A DNA stretch of 64,000 bases from a virus. Within the stretch, counting starts at the first letter, position 1. Each line of letters opens with the position of its first letter. The stretch covers positions 310,865-374,864 of IMG/VR virus record IMGVR_UViG_3300049793_000366; one strand, given 5' to 3'. The position numbers were made by a program, and so were the translations under genes. Below the pieces are notes generated by a model. It was not told the DNA's origin. It was given only the letters and a program-made list of their open reading frames with translations, and searched no databases. Below are positions 12,593 to 20,470 of this stretch, piece by piece.

Positions 12593-13771
12593 ATGAAAGG
12601 TTGGATAAAATCAATCAGAGAGTCCAAAGGACTACAATTTCTCGCAGTGACGGATGGGCAACATGACCACCAGCTTACAATTAAAACAGGTGAAGCATTC
12701 ATTGAGGGAAATCCGAAAGTGGGTGCTTCTTTTTTTGCAGAAGGTTTTGATTCTGTAACGCCAAGAGGTCTACCGGAGTTCGTAGTGACTAAGCTGACAA
12801 TAGTTGGTGAATCAGATGATACATTTCCGATTCAACCTAAGCATCATACGCCTGAGTTCTTAAGAAGTATTCCTGAGTTAAGGGGTAAAGCAAAAGGATT
12901 TCAAGCAACATGGAAAATCAGACATCACCTAACACAAGCGATTCATCGTTTCTTAGAAGATGAAGGTTTCTATCAGTACTACACACCGATAGTTACACAC
13001 GCTGATTGTGAAGGAGCTGGTGAGACATTTGATGTAAAGAGTGATTGGATGTCAGAGAAACTAACGGTGTCTGGACAGTTACATGGTGAAGTTGGTATGA
13101 TGTCTTTAGGAAAGATTTATACATTCTCACCTTGTTTCAGAGCAGAGAAGTCTTTAACTAAAAAGCACTTATCTGAATTCTGGATGATTGAACCAGAAAT
13201 TGCGTTCTGTGAATTAGATGAGACAGTTGAATTTGCCGAGAAATTTGTAAAGTCAATAATTAAATATGTACTCACTAAATCAGAGTATGAATTTAAGCAA
13301 CTCGGAATCGACCATCAACACCTCGAACCTCTCCTGGATAAGGATTGGAAGAAAGTAAAATATGATGAAGTATGTGAAACATTTAAGCTCACTTGGGGTC
13401 ACGATATTTCATCTGAAACGGAAAAAAAGATAGTCGAGAAATGGGGACCAACATTCGTTACTGAATACCCAGAAGGATTGAAACCCTTCTATATGAAGAA
13501 AGATGGTAGAGTAGCAAAATGTTTTGATTTAATTTTCCCAGAAGTGGGTGAGTTAATCGGAGGGTCACAACGAGAAGAAGACTATGATAAAATAGTTGAG
13601 CAAATGACTCAAGCACACTTGGATCTGGATAAGATGCACTGGTATTTAGCAACACGAAAATGGGGAACAGTTCCACATTCAGGGTTCGGATTAGGTTTTG
13701 AACGTTTATTAATGTTCATCACCAAAGCAACTAAAATTCACGATGTTATTCCTTTTCCGGTGAGCTATTAA
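12593..13771 (+). CDS. asnS: Asparaginyl-tRNA synthetase, compact form
   Basis: A class II aaRS with an N-terminal OB-fold (MKGWIKSIRESKGLQFLAV, residues 1-95) followed by the catalytic core. AsnRS signatures are DCEGAGETF, KLTVSGQLHGE, CFRAEKSLTKKHLSEFWMIE, ELIGGSQREEDY and TVPHSGFGLGFERLLMF (motif 3). 392 aa against about 465 in bacteria; the shortening lies in the core's insertions. It would charge the tRNA-Asn genes at 9301 and perhaps 9725. The start follows the tRNA-like gene by 56 nt. Confidence 0.93.
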   Translation: MKGWIKSIRESKGLQFLAVTDGQHDHQLTIKTGEAFIEGNPKVGASFFAEGFDSVTPRGLPEFVVTKLTIVGESDDTFPIQPKHHTPEFLRSIPELRGKAKGFQATWKIRHHLTQAIHRFLEDEGFYQYYTPIVTHADCEGAGETFDVKSDWMSEKLTVSGQLHGEVGMMSLGKIYTFSPCFRAEKSLTKKHLSEFWMIEPEIAFCELDETVEFAEKFVKSIIKYVLTKSEYEFKQLGIDHQHLEPLLDKDWKKVKYDEVCETFKLTWGHDISSETEKKIVEKWGPTFVTEYPEGLKPFYMKKDGRVAKCFDLIFPEVGELIGGSQREEDYDKIVEQMTQAHLDLDKMHWYLATRKWGTVPHSGFGLGFERLLMFITKATKIHDVIPFPVSY

Positions 13772-13788
13772 AAAATAGTAAACTAAAA

Positions 13789-14055
13789 ATGAATAATATT
13801 AATATAACAGAAATAGTAAAGAACGGAAAAACAGAATTAACACACGCAGTAGCAGGAGTACTCTATTATAGAACTGATACCAATACACACAGTTATATCT
13901 ATGTGATTGATATGAATGATAGAGAAGATGTAGGTACTGCTACATTCGAAGCAAGGCCAAAAACCTTATATTTGATGCGTTGGATTCGAAAGTCCATAGA
14001 GAATAATACAATAATCGTAATTAAAAAGAAATACAATGAAACTGAATCTAAATAA
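13789..14055 (+). CDS. Unknown small protein between two synthetase genes, 88 aa
   Basis: It begins 17 nt after asnS and overlaps the start of the ArgRS gene by 20 nt. The sequence looks like a small alpha/beta protein (VLYYRTDTNTHSYIYVIDM) with a basic C-terminus. Function unknown; expression must be coupled to the synthetases. Confidence 0.6.
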   Translation: MNNINITEIVKNGKTELTHAVAGVLYYRTDTNTHSYIYVIDMNDREDVGTATFEARPKTLYLMRWIRKSIENNTIIVIKKKYNETESK

Positions 14056-15211
14056 AATAAAAACAACTCCGAAAGGAATGCCCTTTGGCTTCTGTGTGTA
14101 TGGGAAACCTACACCAGAAGTCCAAGCATGGGCTTCGCATTGGAATATCAAAGAGCAAGAGTCGGGTCCATATACGAATTTCATCTTACCTGATGGCTTA
14201 AGTATCGAAGAGATTTTTGAAGAAGCAAAAACATATGAGTGGGTCGATGGTTTTAGTCCAAATTTAAATAAACATTTGCACTTAGGTCACTTATCTAATC
14301 TGATTATAGCCAAAGCAATGCAGTCAATGAGTGTAGGTAAAAACTACATAGCGATATTGGGTGATACGCTGTCTGGTCAGGTTGATAAAACAGATGCCTT
14401 GAAGAAGTATAATGAATATTGTCAGAACTTCGGGTATAATATCAATCAACTCATTTTCGCCTCAGAACAAAAATTATCAAATGATATTTTAGTTGATGGT
14501 GATGGTGAATATACGGGAACGAAAATATTCAATATCAATGAAGACAAAGTTGTAGGAATTAAAAGCGATGGTTCAACATCCTATTTCTATCAAGATGTCT
14601 CACTTGCTCAAAAGTTAAACGCACCAACGTTGTATTTAACTGGATTTGAACAAGTGGGGCATTTTTCGTTATTGAAACAATTATTCCCGCATATAGAACA
14701 CATTGGTCTTGGATTGGTAACAGTAGATGGTAAAAAGATGTCTTCATCTGAGGGTAATGTAATCTTCGCAGAGGATATTTTCAATCAACTACTTGATAAA
14801 TTTAGTGGTGATGAAAAATTAGTTTGGAATGTAATAGCTGGGCAAATTTTAAAATCTACACCAAATTCTGTTAAGAATATCGATATGAAGCAAATTGAAA
14901 ATGTAAAACAATCTGCTGGGTTGTATATCTCTTATACGATGGCACGTATGTGGTCAGCGGGTATTGAATACATTGAAACTGATACTATCGAGGATCCTGC
15001 TCTTCTTTTTAAATCAATGAAAGCGAAGTTTAACTTACAACCGAATATTCTATTCGAAGAGGTAATTGAACATTGTAAGAAAATTAATAACTTATATATA
15101 ACACACAAAATAAAAGACAACGATGCTAATACAAAATTATTTCAATCACTCACCAACGATTTGGTGACAACGACTAAAAAATTAGGATTATTTAAAATAA
15201 ATAAATTATGA
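14036..15211 (+). CDS. argS: Arginyl-tRNA synthetase-like class I synthetase
   Basis: HLGH occurs in SPNLNKHLHLGHLSNLI (residues about 78-94), a variant of the ArgRS SPN-x-x-K-x-x-H-x-GH motif. DGKKMSSSEGNV (residues about 231-242) is the KMSKS loop. TSYFYQDVSLAQ and the C-terminal SAGLYISYTMARMWSA resemble ArgRS segments. 391 aa compared with 550 or more in cells; the N-terminal Add-1 domain and other parts are missing. Cognate tRNA-Arg genes lie at 9644, 12360 and 15671. TrpRS was considered and rejected because of the SPN and ARM motifs. Confidence 0.75.
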   Translation: MKLNLNKIKTTPKGMPFGFCVYGKPTPEVQAWASHWNIKEQESGPYTNFILPDGLSIEEIFEEAKTYEWVDGFSPNLNKHLHLGHLSNLIIAKAMQSMSVGKNYIAILGDTLSGQVDKTDALKKYNEYCQNFGYNINQLIFASEQKLSNDILVDGDGEYTGTKIFNINEDKVVGIKSDGSTSYFYQDVSLAQKLNAPTLYLTGFEQVGHFSLLKQLFPHIEHIGLGLVTVDGKKMSSSEGNVIFAEDIFNQLLDKFSGDEKLVWNVIAGQILKSTPNSVKNIDMKQIENVKQSAGLYISYTMARMWSAGIEYIETDTIEDPALLFKSMKAKFNLQPNILFEEVIEHCKKINNLYITHKIKDNDANTKLFQSLTNDLVTTTKKLGLFKINKL

Positions 15212-15459
15212 AAAACAAGGATGATAATTGGTATGAAAACCAAGTCCAGGATATAAAAAAGCGTAAAAGAGCTATGTGTAAAGCCATAAGTTCATTTGCG
15301 TATGGAACTGACTTTATGGGTGGAAAACTTACTAACAAGAGAATCAAGGAGTTAAAGAATTCACTCACAAAAGAAAAGCGAGCTGCTAAACGTTCTAATA
15401 AACAATTCGTGGAAAAATTAATAGAAGATGAGATAGAAAATTTTGAGAATTCAAAATAG
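15208..15459 (+). CDS. Basic small protein, 83 aa
   Basis: Start ATG overlaps the TGA of argS. It is very rich in Lys and Arg (IKKRKRAMCKAISSFAYG, KEKRAAKRSNKQF) and helical, so nucleic acid or ribosome binding is plausible. No family recognised. Confidence 0.6.
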   Translation: MKNKDDNWYENQVQDIKKRKRAMCKAISSFAYGTDFMGGKLTNKRIKELKNSLTKEKRAAKRSNKQFVEKLIEDEIENFENSK

Positions 15460-15472
15460 TTTTTTATCTTTG
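15442..15472 (+). promoter_or_regulatory. Bacteroidota-type promoter P4 (structured RNA and tRNA-Arg)
   Basis: TTTG at 15442-15445, a 19-nt spacer and TATCTTTG at 15465-15472, followed directly by TCCG. The first transcribed region is non-coding. Confidence 0.7.
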
Positions 15473-15500
15473 TCCGGAAATGATGAATAAAAAAGAATAA

Positions 15501-15663
15501 ACCGATTGGAGGATGCGTAATTTGGTGAGCTGGGAGAGCAGCTCCGCAAGGGTACACACTTAGGATAAGTAGAAATACTCGTCTCTATCATGGTGTGTGA
15601 AGCAGGGTTAAAACAGTTTAAGACACCCACAACCAGATTCCTGATAAAACCAAATCCATCGGT
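15501..15663 (+). ncRNA. Candidate structured RNA with its own promoter
   Basis: ACCGAT (15501-15506) pairs with ATCGGT (15658-15663), extended by GGA/TCC. Inside are GAGCT/AGCTC (15527-15531/15540-15544), ACACAC/GTGTGT (15554-15559/15593-15598) enclosing AGTA-GAAA-TACT with a GNRA tetraloop, and GGGT/ACCC (15605-15608/15625-15628). It is followed 8 nt later by tRNA-Arg, which would share the transcript. No ORF of note. Family unknown. Confidence 0.55.
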
Positions 15664-15670
15664 ATATTTT

Positions 15671-15742
15671 GGTCTCATAGTTAAATGGATATAACAGTAG
15701 CCTTCTAAGCTTCTATTCCAGGTTCGATTCCTGGTGAGACCA
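15671..15742 (+). tRNA. tRNA-Arg (TCT)
   Basis: Acceptor GGTCTCA pairs with TGAGACC; T-arm CCAGG-TTCGATT-CCTGG; loop CTTCTAA. Its 3' half is overlapped on the other strand by the end of the HNH endonuclease gene. Confidence 0.85.
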
Positions 15743-16235
15743 CAAAACCAGAGTGTATTTCTCTGTGACAATTTGAACAGACTAACGCACATTTATCAAG
15801 TTCTATTTTGGCGTTGTTGTCAAATTTCCAAAGTCTTCGGTGTGCTATTGTGAAATCTTTATGTTCTGGTTCAATGTGATGAAATTCAAGTGATGCGTAA
15901 CACCTATTGTAACCACACAACACGCAATTACCACCTTTGTATTCAAGACATTTTATTTTAAAAGCTCTCTGTCTTTCGATAGTTTGTTCAGTGGTACAAA
16001 TTTTACAATATGTTAATAGCTTATTAGAGTTTTTTCTTTTATAAAACTCATCGACTGGTAAATGTGAGTCACATCTTTTGCAATATTTAATATCAGTATA
16101 ATTAACCGGATTCGTCTTAAGTTCATATTTATTTAGCCAGTATTTTACTGTACCATATGAGCATTTCAATTCTTTAGCAATTTTACGTATTGATATATTT
16201 TTATCCACTAATTTTTGTAAATCTTCTTTAAGCAT
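15705..16235 (-). CDS. HNH homing-type endonuclease with N-terminal HTH
   Basis: I start at ATG 16235 (MLKEDLQKLVDKN); the 22 codons upstream look non-coding. Residues about 14-38 (ISIRKIAKELKCSYGTVKYW) form a helix-turn-helix. Two CxxC pairs follow (YCKRC, YCKIC), then a His-Cys HNH core CVLCGYNRCYASLEFHHIEP and CALVCSNCHREIH. The last 14 residues (from about FVVSPGIEPG) are encoded by the antisense strand of tRNA-Arg. The gene ends inside the tRNA. This fits a mobile endonuclease inserted next to a tRNA site. Confidence 0.85.
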   Translation of the reverse strand: MLKEDLQKLVDKNISIRKIAKELKCSYGTVKYWLNKYELKTNPVNYTDIKYCKRCDSHLPVDEFYKRKNSNKLLTYCKICTTEQTIERQRAFKIKCLEYKGGNCVLCGYNRCYASLEFHHIEPEHKDFTIAHRRLWKFDNNAKIELDKCALVCSNCHREIHSGFVVSPGIEPGIEA

Positions 16236-16291
16236 TAAACAAACATCATTTATTTGTATATATTTGTATCTCAAAATGAAAAAAATATATT

Positions 16292-16323
16292 TTTGGCACA
16301 TTGTCCGAAAATGTTTAATTTTA
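16292..16323 (+). promoter_or_regulatory. Bacteroidota-type promoter P5
   Basis: TTTG at 16292-16295, a 20-nt spacer containing ATTGTCCG, and TAATTTTA at 16316-16323, 5 nt before the ATG at 16329. Confidence 0.5.
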
Positions 16324-16328
16324 CAAAT

Positions 16329-16538
16329 ATGACAAACAAAGATTTACAAAAAGTAGCATTCATATCATTTATAGTTTGCTTTCTTGGTATAACATTCTTT
16401 TTCGGGATGTTAGCATCAATACATCCAGCCGTTAAAGTAACATTAACGGCTTTCTTTATGCAGATGCTTATGATATCACTAACATGGTCAGCATTTATGA
16501 CCTTAACTTATAGAATTGCATATGGAAAAAAGAAGTAA
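16329..16538 (+). CDS. Small membrane protein, 69 aa
   Basis: I use ATG 16329 (MTNKDLQKVAF) after promoter P5. Two hydrophobic segments, about residues 9-29 and 36-60, are joined by a short turn. Probably an inner-membrane protein expressed early. It overlaps the Pth2 gene by 17 nt. Role unknown. Confidence 0.6.
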   Translation: MTNKDLQKVAFISFIVCFLGITFFFGMLASIHPAVKVTLTAFFMQMLMISLTWSAFMTLTYRIAYGKKK

Positions 16539-16923
16539 ACAAATAATCGTAATGCGTAAAGACCTTAATATGCGTAAAGGTAAAATGGTCGCTCAAGGCG
16601 CACACGCATCTATGAAAGCAGTTTTAGACATGGGTAATTTTAAACGTGAGTCTAAATTAAACTTCGTTCTGGAAATTGAAGAAGAGTCTGCTGTGATGAA
16701 TTGGTTAGAAGGTAAGTTTACTAAAATTTGTGTATCAGTTGATTCGGAAGAAGAATTGATGGCAGTTTATGAACAGGCTAAAAATGTTGGTCTTCCTGTT
16801 GGTCTTATTACGGACTCTGGACTTACTGAATTCAATGGTGTTCCAACCTTAACTTGTTGTGCTATCGGACCCGCCTGGGCAGAAGATATTGACAAAGTTA
16901 CCAACAATCTAAAACTTCTATAA
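16522..16923 (+). CDS. pth2: Peptidyl-tRNA hydrolase, Pth2 family
   Basis: The protein (133 aa from ATG 16522) has the Pth2 hallmarks: QIIVMRKDLNMRKGKMVAQGAHAS near the N-terminus, with the conserved Lys, Gln and His, GLITDSGLTEFNGVPTLT in the middle and CCAIGPAWAEDIDKVT at the end. Pth2 releases peptides from peptidyl-tRNA that drops off the ribosome. It is typical of archaea and eukaryotes, so its presence in a phage of bacteria is notable. It fits the tRNA and synthetase island as a recycling enzyme. Confidence 0.92.
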   Translation: MEKRSKQIIVMRKDLNMRKGKMVAQGAHASMKAVLDMGNFKRESKLNFVLEIEEESAVMNWLEGKFTKICVSVDSEEELMAVYEQAKNVGLPVGLITDSGLTEFNGVPTLTCCAIGPAWAEDIDKVTNNLKLL

Positions 16924-17081
16924 TGAAACTTCTAATAATGCAGTGTACACATAGTAATTTTTGGTATGCTGACTTAATCGGAATTGAATTCGATATAGTT
17001 AGTGAATCTGTTAGAGATTACAATGTAGTACACAATGGTACTATTAAGAGTATTCTCAAAATAGATGCTGTAAACATATAA
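16923..17081 (+). CDS. Small unknown protein, 52 aa
   Basis: ATG 16923 overlaps the stop of pth2 and the TAA at 17079-17081 touches the next tRNA. The sequence (MQCTHSNFWYADLIGIEF) is coding-like with a beta pattern. Function unknown. Confidence 0.5.
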   Translation: MKLLIMQCTHSNFWYADLIGIEFDIVSESVRDYNVVHNGTIKSILKIDAVNI

Positions 17082-17153
17082 GGGCAGGTGGACGAGAGAA
17101 ATAGTCGGAAGCCCGCAAAGCTTCATACGGTGGTTCAATTCCATCCCTGCCCT
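17082..17153 (+). tRNA. tRNA-Cys (GCA)
   Basis: Acceptor GGGCAGG pairs perfectly with CCTGCCC; D-stem GAC/GTC; anticodon stem GAAGC/GCTTC with loop CCGCAAA, where position 33 is C instead of the near-universal T. Confidence 0.75.
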
Positions 17154-17167
17154 CTAAATTTAACGCA

Positions 17168-17443
17168 ATGTTTTTAAGCTTTAATGAATTAAACTTCACT
17201 GACCAAGTTATAATTGACTCATATATAAATATGGGATATACACAACTGAATGGTGTTACCGCAAGTAACCCACATCTTTCTAAACAAGAATCCGGTAAGG
17301 AACTTATTCTAATGAGAGATTATAGTGGTATGTGGACAGAAGCAATAGTTGATAATACACAGCAATTTAAATTACCAATACCGACTATATCATATACACC
17401 ACAAGAGCTTTTAAGAAAATTACAAATCGATAAATTAATATAA
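17168..17443 (+). CDS. Unknown protein, 91 aa
   Basis: It begins MFLSFNELNFTDQVIIDSY and ends with a helix PQELLRKLQIDKLI. Coding-like, no recognised motif. It ends 1 nt before the SCM-family gene and is probably co-expressed with it. Confidence 0.55.
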   Translation: MFLSFNELNFTDQVIIDSYINMGYTQLNGVTASNPHLSKQESGKELILMRDYSGMWTEAIVDNTQQFKLPIPTISYTPQELLRKLQIDKLI

Positions 17444-17444
17444 A

Positions 17445-18452
17445 ATGGAATTTAGTAAACTATTAGTGGACAAAATCTCAGCAATTAAGGATAACAAAAT
17501 TGCAACTATCATACTTGATAAGTATGATGATATCTATGACGCACCATTTGATTATATCAATACAGGGTCGCGTAATGATTTGATTTCATTTTTACCGGAG
17601 AGTAAGCAAGAGAAGGCTTCTGAGAATGGTGATGAATGGTCAGACTATCGCAATGAAGTTAAAGTTGGTAGATTTGTAAAACAATTCTTACACGAATTAG
17701 GTGATATTACTATATCATATACCGACCAGGACGTTGAAGATTTTGTAAATAAGTTTAAAGCCGCATCCACTAATGAGAACTATAAATTTGAAATAGTAGA
17801 GGGTGAAGATATCAGAACATGGTATTTAGATGATAACTACGTTGAGTGTGGATATGGTTCCTTAATGGACTCGTGTATGAAAGATGAATACAAACAAAAG
17901 TATTTATCGCTATATGCTAAAAATAAAAAACAAATTAAATTAGTTTGTTTAATTGATAAAGAAAGTGACCTATTAATGGGTAGAGCATTATTATGGACAT
18001 TAGATGAAAGTCCAAGTCCAAGTAAATTATTTATGGATAGAGTTTATGTAGCAGAAGAATATTTATTCGAGCTATTTAAACAAAAGGCAGAAGAAGAAGA
18101 GTGGATGTATAAAGCTAATCAGTCAAATGATATAGCAAGAGGACAAGAATTTATCCACAAAGGTAAAAAATATCAAGGCTTAGCTAAAGTAAAATTATCA
18201 AAGTGGAGATTAAGCTACTATCCATATGTTGACTCTATGACCTTCTTTAACGAGAAGAAAGGTGTCCTATTAAACAGAGGATTTAAAAATGCATTTCAAT
18301 TACGCTCAGTAGATGGTGACGGATCTAATTGTTGTGACTCATGTTCCGGTAAATGGGAATATGATTGTGACGACTGTTATGGTGAAGACACAAGCTGTGA
18401 AAACTGTGAGGGTAAAGGTGTGATTAAATGTGAAGAGTGTAACTTTGGATAA
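17445..18452 (+). CDS. SCM-motif paralog 1 with DnaJ-type cysteine tail
   Basis: One of three paralogs in the window (with 22268 and 52656). The shared core runs ISFLPESKQ, KVGRFVKQFL, VEGEDIRTWY, then LMDSCMKDEY (residues about 142-151), MGRALLWTL, LFMDRVY and YYPYVDSMTF. The invariant C and M after S, the RAL-x-W and the MDR-x-Y segments suggest one catalytic or binding fold. The C-terminus adds CCDSC, CDDC, CENCEGKG and CEEC, a zinc module like the DnaJ central domain. No capsid-targeting N-terminus is present here. Function unknown. Confidence 0.6.
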   Translation: MEFSKLLVDKISAIKDNKIATIILDKYDDIYDAPFDYINTGSRNDLISFLPESKQEKASENGDEWSDYRNEVKVGRFVKQFLHELGDITISYTDQDVEDFVNKFKAASTNENYKFEIVEGEDIRTWYLDDNYVECGYGSLMDSCMKDEYKQKYLSLYAKNKKQIKLVCLIDKESDLLMGRALLWTLDESPSPSKLFMDRVYVAEEYLFELFKQKAEEEEWMYKANQSNDIARGQEFIHKGKKYQGLAKVKLSKWRLSYYPYVDSMTFFNEKKGVLLNRGFKNAFQLRSVDGDGSNCCDSCSGKWEYDCDDCYGEDTSCENCEGKGVIKCEECNFG

Positions 18453-18453
18453 G

Positions 18454-19395
18454 TTAGAAACAACTTAGATATCTTTCACCACGGTCAGGCAGAACAGTAA
18501 TAACATTACCTTTCATATCTGGGTACATTTTAAGTAGCTTCTCAGCCGCTAAAACGTTTGCACCAGAACTTATACCAACAAATAATCCGGACTCGGTAGC
18601 AAGTCTAATAGCTCTTTCTTTAGCTTCTTGTGTAGATACAACTATTACATCATTTACTTCTTCAAGATTGACTAAGAATTTGCTACCGTCACCGATACCT
18701 TGTATTCCATGTAATCCTGGTTGACCACCACTCATAACCGGAGATTCTGCTGGTTCAACAGCAACGATTCTCATATTTGGATGATATTGTTGTAGTAATC
18801 TTGAACAACCCATTAGCGTACCACCAGTTCCAGTACCAGCTAAAAATGCGGCTATCTCTGATGTGTGTTGATGAAGAATCTCAACAGCAGTTCCTTCGTA
18901 ATGTGCTTTTATGTTTTGTGGATTGGCAAATTGGTCAGTATTGAAATAACCATTTTGTTTTGATAATTGGTCGCGTAATGAAATAGCCGCTTCGAAATCA
19001 CCAGCACCTACTTCAATTAATTCAGCACCATAAAACCTAAGCATTTGCTTTCTCTCATCACTCATATTAGATGGCATAACAATTTTTACTTTATAGCCTC
19101 TCTCTGCACCCAAAAAAGCAAAAGCAATACCCGAATTACCAGATGTTGCTTCTATTATTGTATCTCCTTTGTGAAGTAGTCCGTTTTGTTCCGCATCATT
19201 AAGAATATAAGATGCCATTCTGTCTTTTATAGAGCCACTTGGATTACATCCTTCAAATTTAGCCCAAACTCTATCGCTGACTTTTAATAATGGTGTTTTC
19301 CCAACACAATTTGATAATTTATTCACGCTTCGTAAACTACTTTTTTGCGGGCATAGAAGGGAGCGAATCTTCATATGCCCATGGCTTGTAACCAT
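18454..19395 (-). CDS. cysK: Cysteine synthase (O-acetylserine sulfhydrylase)
   Basis: A PLP fold type II enzyme: NPSGSIKDRMASY holds the PLP lysine, EATSGNSGIAFAF binds the substrate, and AAFLAGTGTGGTLMG binds the PLP phosphate. It makes cysteine from O-acetylserine and sulfide. The family match starts at KLSNCVGKTPLLKV. The ORF opens at ATG 19395, but ATG 19374 or GTG 19326 (290 aa) fit the family better. The GTG lies 10 nt after the stop of a 26-codon upstream ORF. A metabolic gene of this sort is rare in phages and may supply cysteine or affect sulfur metabolism in infected cells. Confidence 0.9.
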   Translation of the reverse strand: MVTSHGHMKIRSLLCPQKSSLRSVNKLSNCVGKTPLLKVSDRVWAKFEGCNPSGSIKDRMASYILNDAEQNGLLHKGDTIIEATSGNSGIAFAFLGAERGYKVKIVMPSNMSDERKQMLRFYGAELIEVGAGDFEAAISLRDQLSKQNGYFNTDQFANPQNIKAHYEGTAVEILHQHTSEIAAFLAGTGTGGTLMGCSRLLQQYHPNMRIVAVEPAESPVMSGGQPGLHGIQGIGDGSKFLVNLEEVNDVIVVSTQEAKERAIRLATESGLFVGISSGANVLAAEKLLKMYPDMKGNVITVLPDRGERYLSCF

Positions 19396-19417
19396 TGCAC
19401 GGTCCTAAGACGTACAT
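19337..19417 (-). CDS. Upstream ORF before cysK, 26 aa
   Basis: ATG 19417 to TAG 19337, overlapping the first codons of the longest cysK ORF in another frame. The peptide contains LGPCNGYKPWAYEDSLP and looks coding. It is the first ATG after the TTAATATATA element at 19431. It may be a small gene or a leader controlling cysK from GTG 19326. Confidence 0.4.
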   Translation of the reverse strand: MYVLGPCNGYKPWAYEDSLPSMPAKK

Positions 19418-19430
19418 AAAAATTATTTAT

Positions 19431-19440
19431 TATATATTAA
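19431..19440 (-). promoter_or_regulatory. TTAATATATA element upstream of cysK
   Basis: On the minus strand TTAATATATA precedes the upstream ORF by 13 nt and lies just past the end of dnaJ, giving cysK a start site separate from the chaperone operon. Confidence 0.5.
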
Positions 19441-19441
19441 T

Positions 19442-20470
19442 TTAACTAAAGCCTTTAGAAGATTTTAATGATTTAACTATTTCAATCTCTTCATCAGAGA
19501 GATTTTTTGGTATTTTGACGTTTACTTTTACATAGAAATCGCCACGATTTCCATAATTAACATCCGGTAATCCCTTACCTGGTAGTCTATATAACTTACC
19601 AGATTCAATACCATTTTCGACAGTTACTTTGAATTGAGATTCAACACCATCGATTAATAGTTCACAACCAAGAATAGCATCTGGTATTGATATGTATTCT
19701 TCAACCATTAAATCATTACCGTTTCTTTTAATAGTCGGGTGTTTTTCCTCTTCTATTAAAATTTGTAAATCACCAGCAGCTGCATTCGCGGCGTAATTAC
19801 CATAACCAGCCATACTCAACATAAGACCATTATAAACACCTGGTGGTATTCTAATGTCGATTGTTTCTGTTACCGATTTAACTCCACTACCAACACAAGT
19901 TTTACACTTATTAATAATGTTTTCACCAGTTCCACTACAAGATGAACAAGTATATGCTTGATTTATTCTACCATATGGTGTAGATTGAACTTTAACTTGT
20001 TGCCCAGATCCACCACACATAACACAAGCTCTGATATCAGAACCACCTCTACCGCTACAATCATTACACGGTGTATTGCGATTATACTTTATCTTTTTCT
20101 CACAACCATTTAATATATCAGATAAATCAACAGTTACTTTAACTCTTAAACCCTGTCCTTTTCTTTGTTGCTGTCTACCTCTTTGTTGACCAAATATGTC
20201 ACCAAACTGACTAAATATATCACCCATATCGAATCCACCACCAAAGCCACCACTTCTACCATCTGCTGTTCCGAATGTATCGTAATTTTGCTTTTTCTCA
20301 GGGTCAGATAATACCGAATATGCCTCTGCTACTTGTTTAAATTTCTCTTCGGCTTCTTTATTATCTGGATTTTTATCAGGATGATACTTAATAGCTAATT
20401 TTCTATATGACTTTTTAATTTCATCCTCAGTAGCTCCTTTTTTTAATCCTAATGTCTCGTAATAATTCAT
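19442..20470 (-). CDS. dnaJ: DnaJ (Hsp40) co-chaperone
   Basis: A full type I Hsp40 of 342 aa. J-domain [18 protein letters not shown] with HPDKNP (residues about 32-37), a Gly/Phe region [13 protein letters not shown], four CxxCxGxG zinc repeats ([32 protein letters not shown], residues about 133-200) and two C-terminal substrate domains. It stimulates DnaK ATPase and delivers clients. No dnaK is in the window, so it probably recruits host DnaK. It is the last gene of a six-gene minus-strand operon that also holds grpE. Confidence 0.96.
   Translation of the reverse strand: MNYYETLGLKKGATEDEIKKSYRKLAIKYHPDKNPDNKEAEEKFKQVAEAYSVLSDPEKKQNYDTFGTADGRSGGFGGGFDMGDIFSQFGDIFGQQRGRQQQRKGQGLRVKVTVDLSDILNGCEKKIKYNRNTPCNDCSGRGGSDIRACVMCGGSGQQVKVQSTPYGRINQAYTCSSCSGTGENIINKCKTCVGSGVKSVTETIDIRIPPGVYNGLMLSMAGYGNYAANAAAGDLQILIEEEKHPTIKRNGNDLMVEEYISIPDAILGCELLIDGVESQFKVTVENGIESGKLYRLPGKGLPDVNYGNRGDFYVKVNVKIPKNLSDEEIEIVKSLKSSKGFS

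Noticed and set aside
12454-12666. Plus-strand ORF across the tRNA-like gene and the AsnRS start
   Set aside because: It runs through a tRNA-like structure and is out of frame with AsnRS, which is a clear gene.
14036-15211. Tryptophanyl-tRNA synthetase
   Set aside because: Class I with a KMSSS loop, but the SPN-x-x-K-x-x-HLGH segment and the C-terminal Y-x-x-AR-type helix are ArgRS features.
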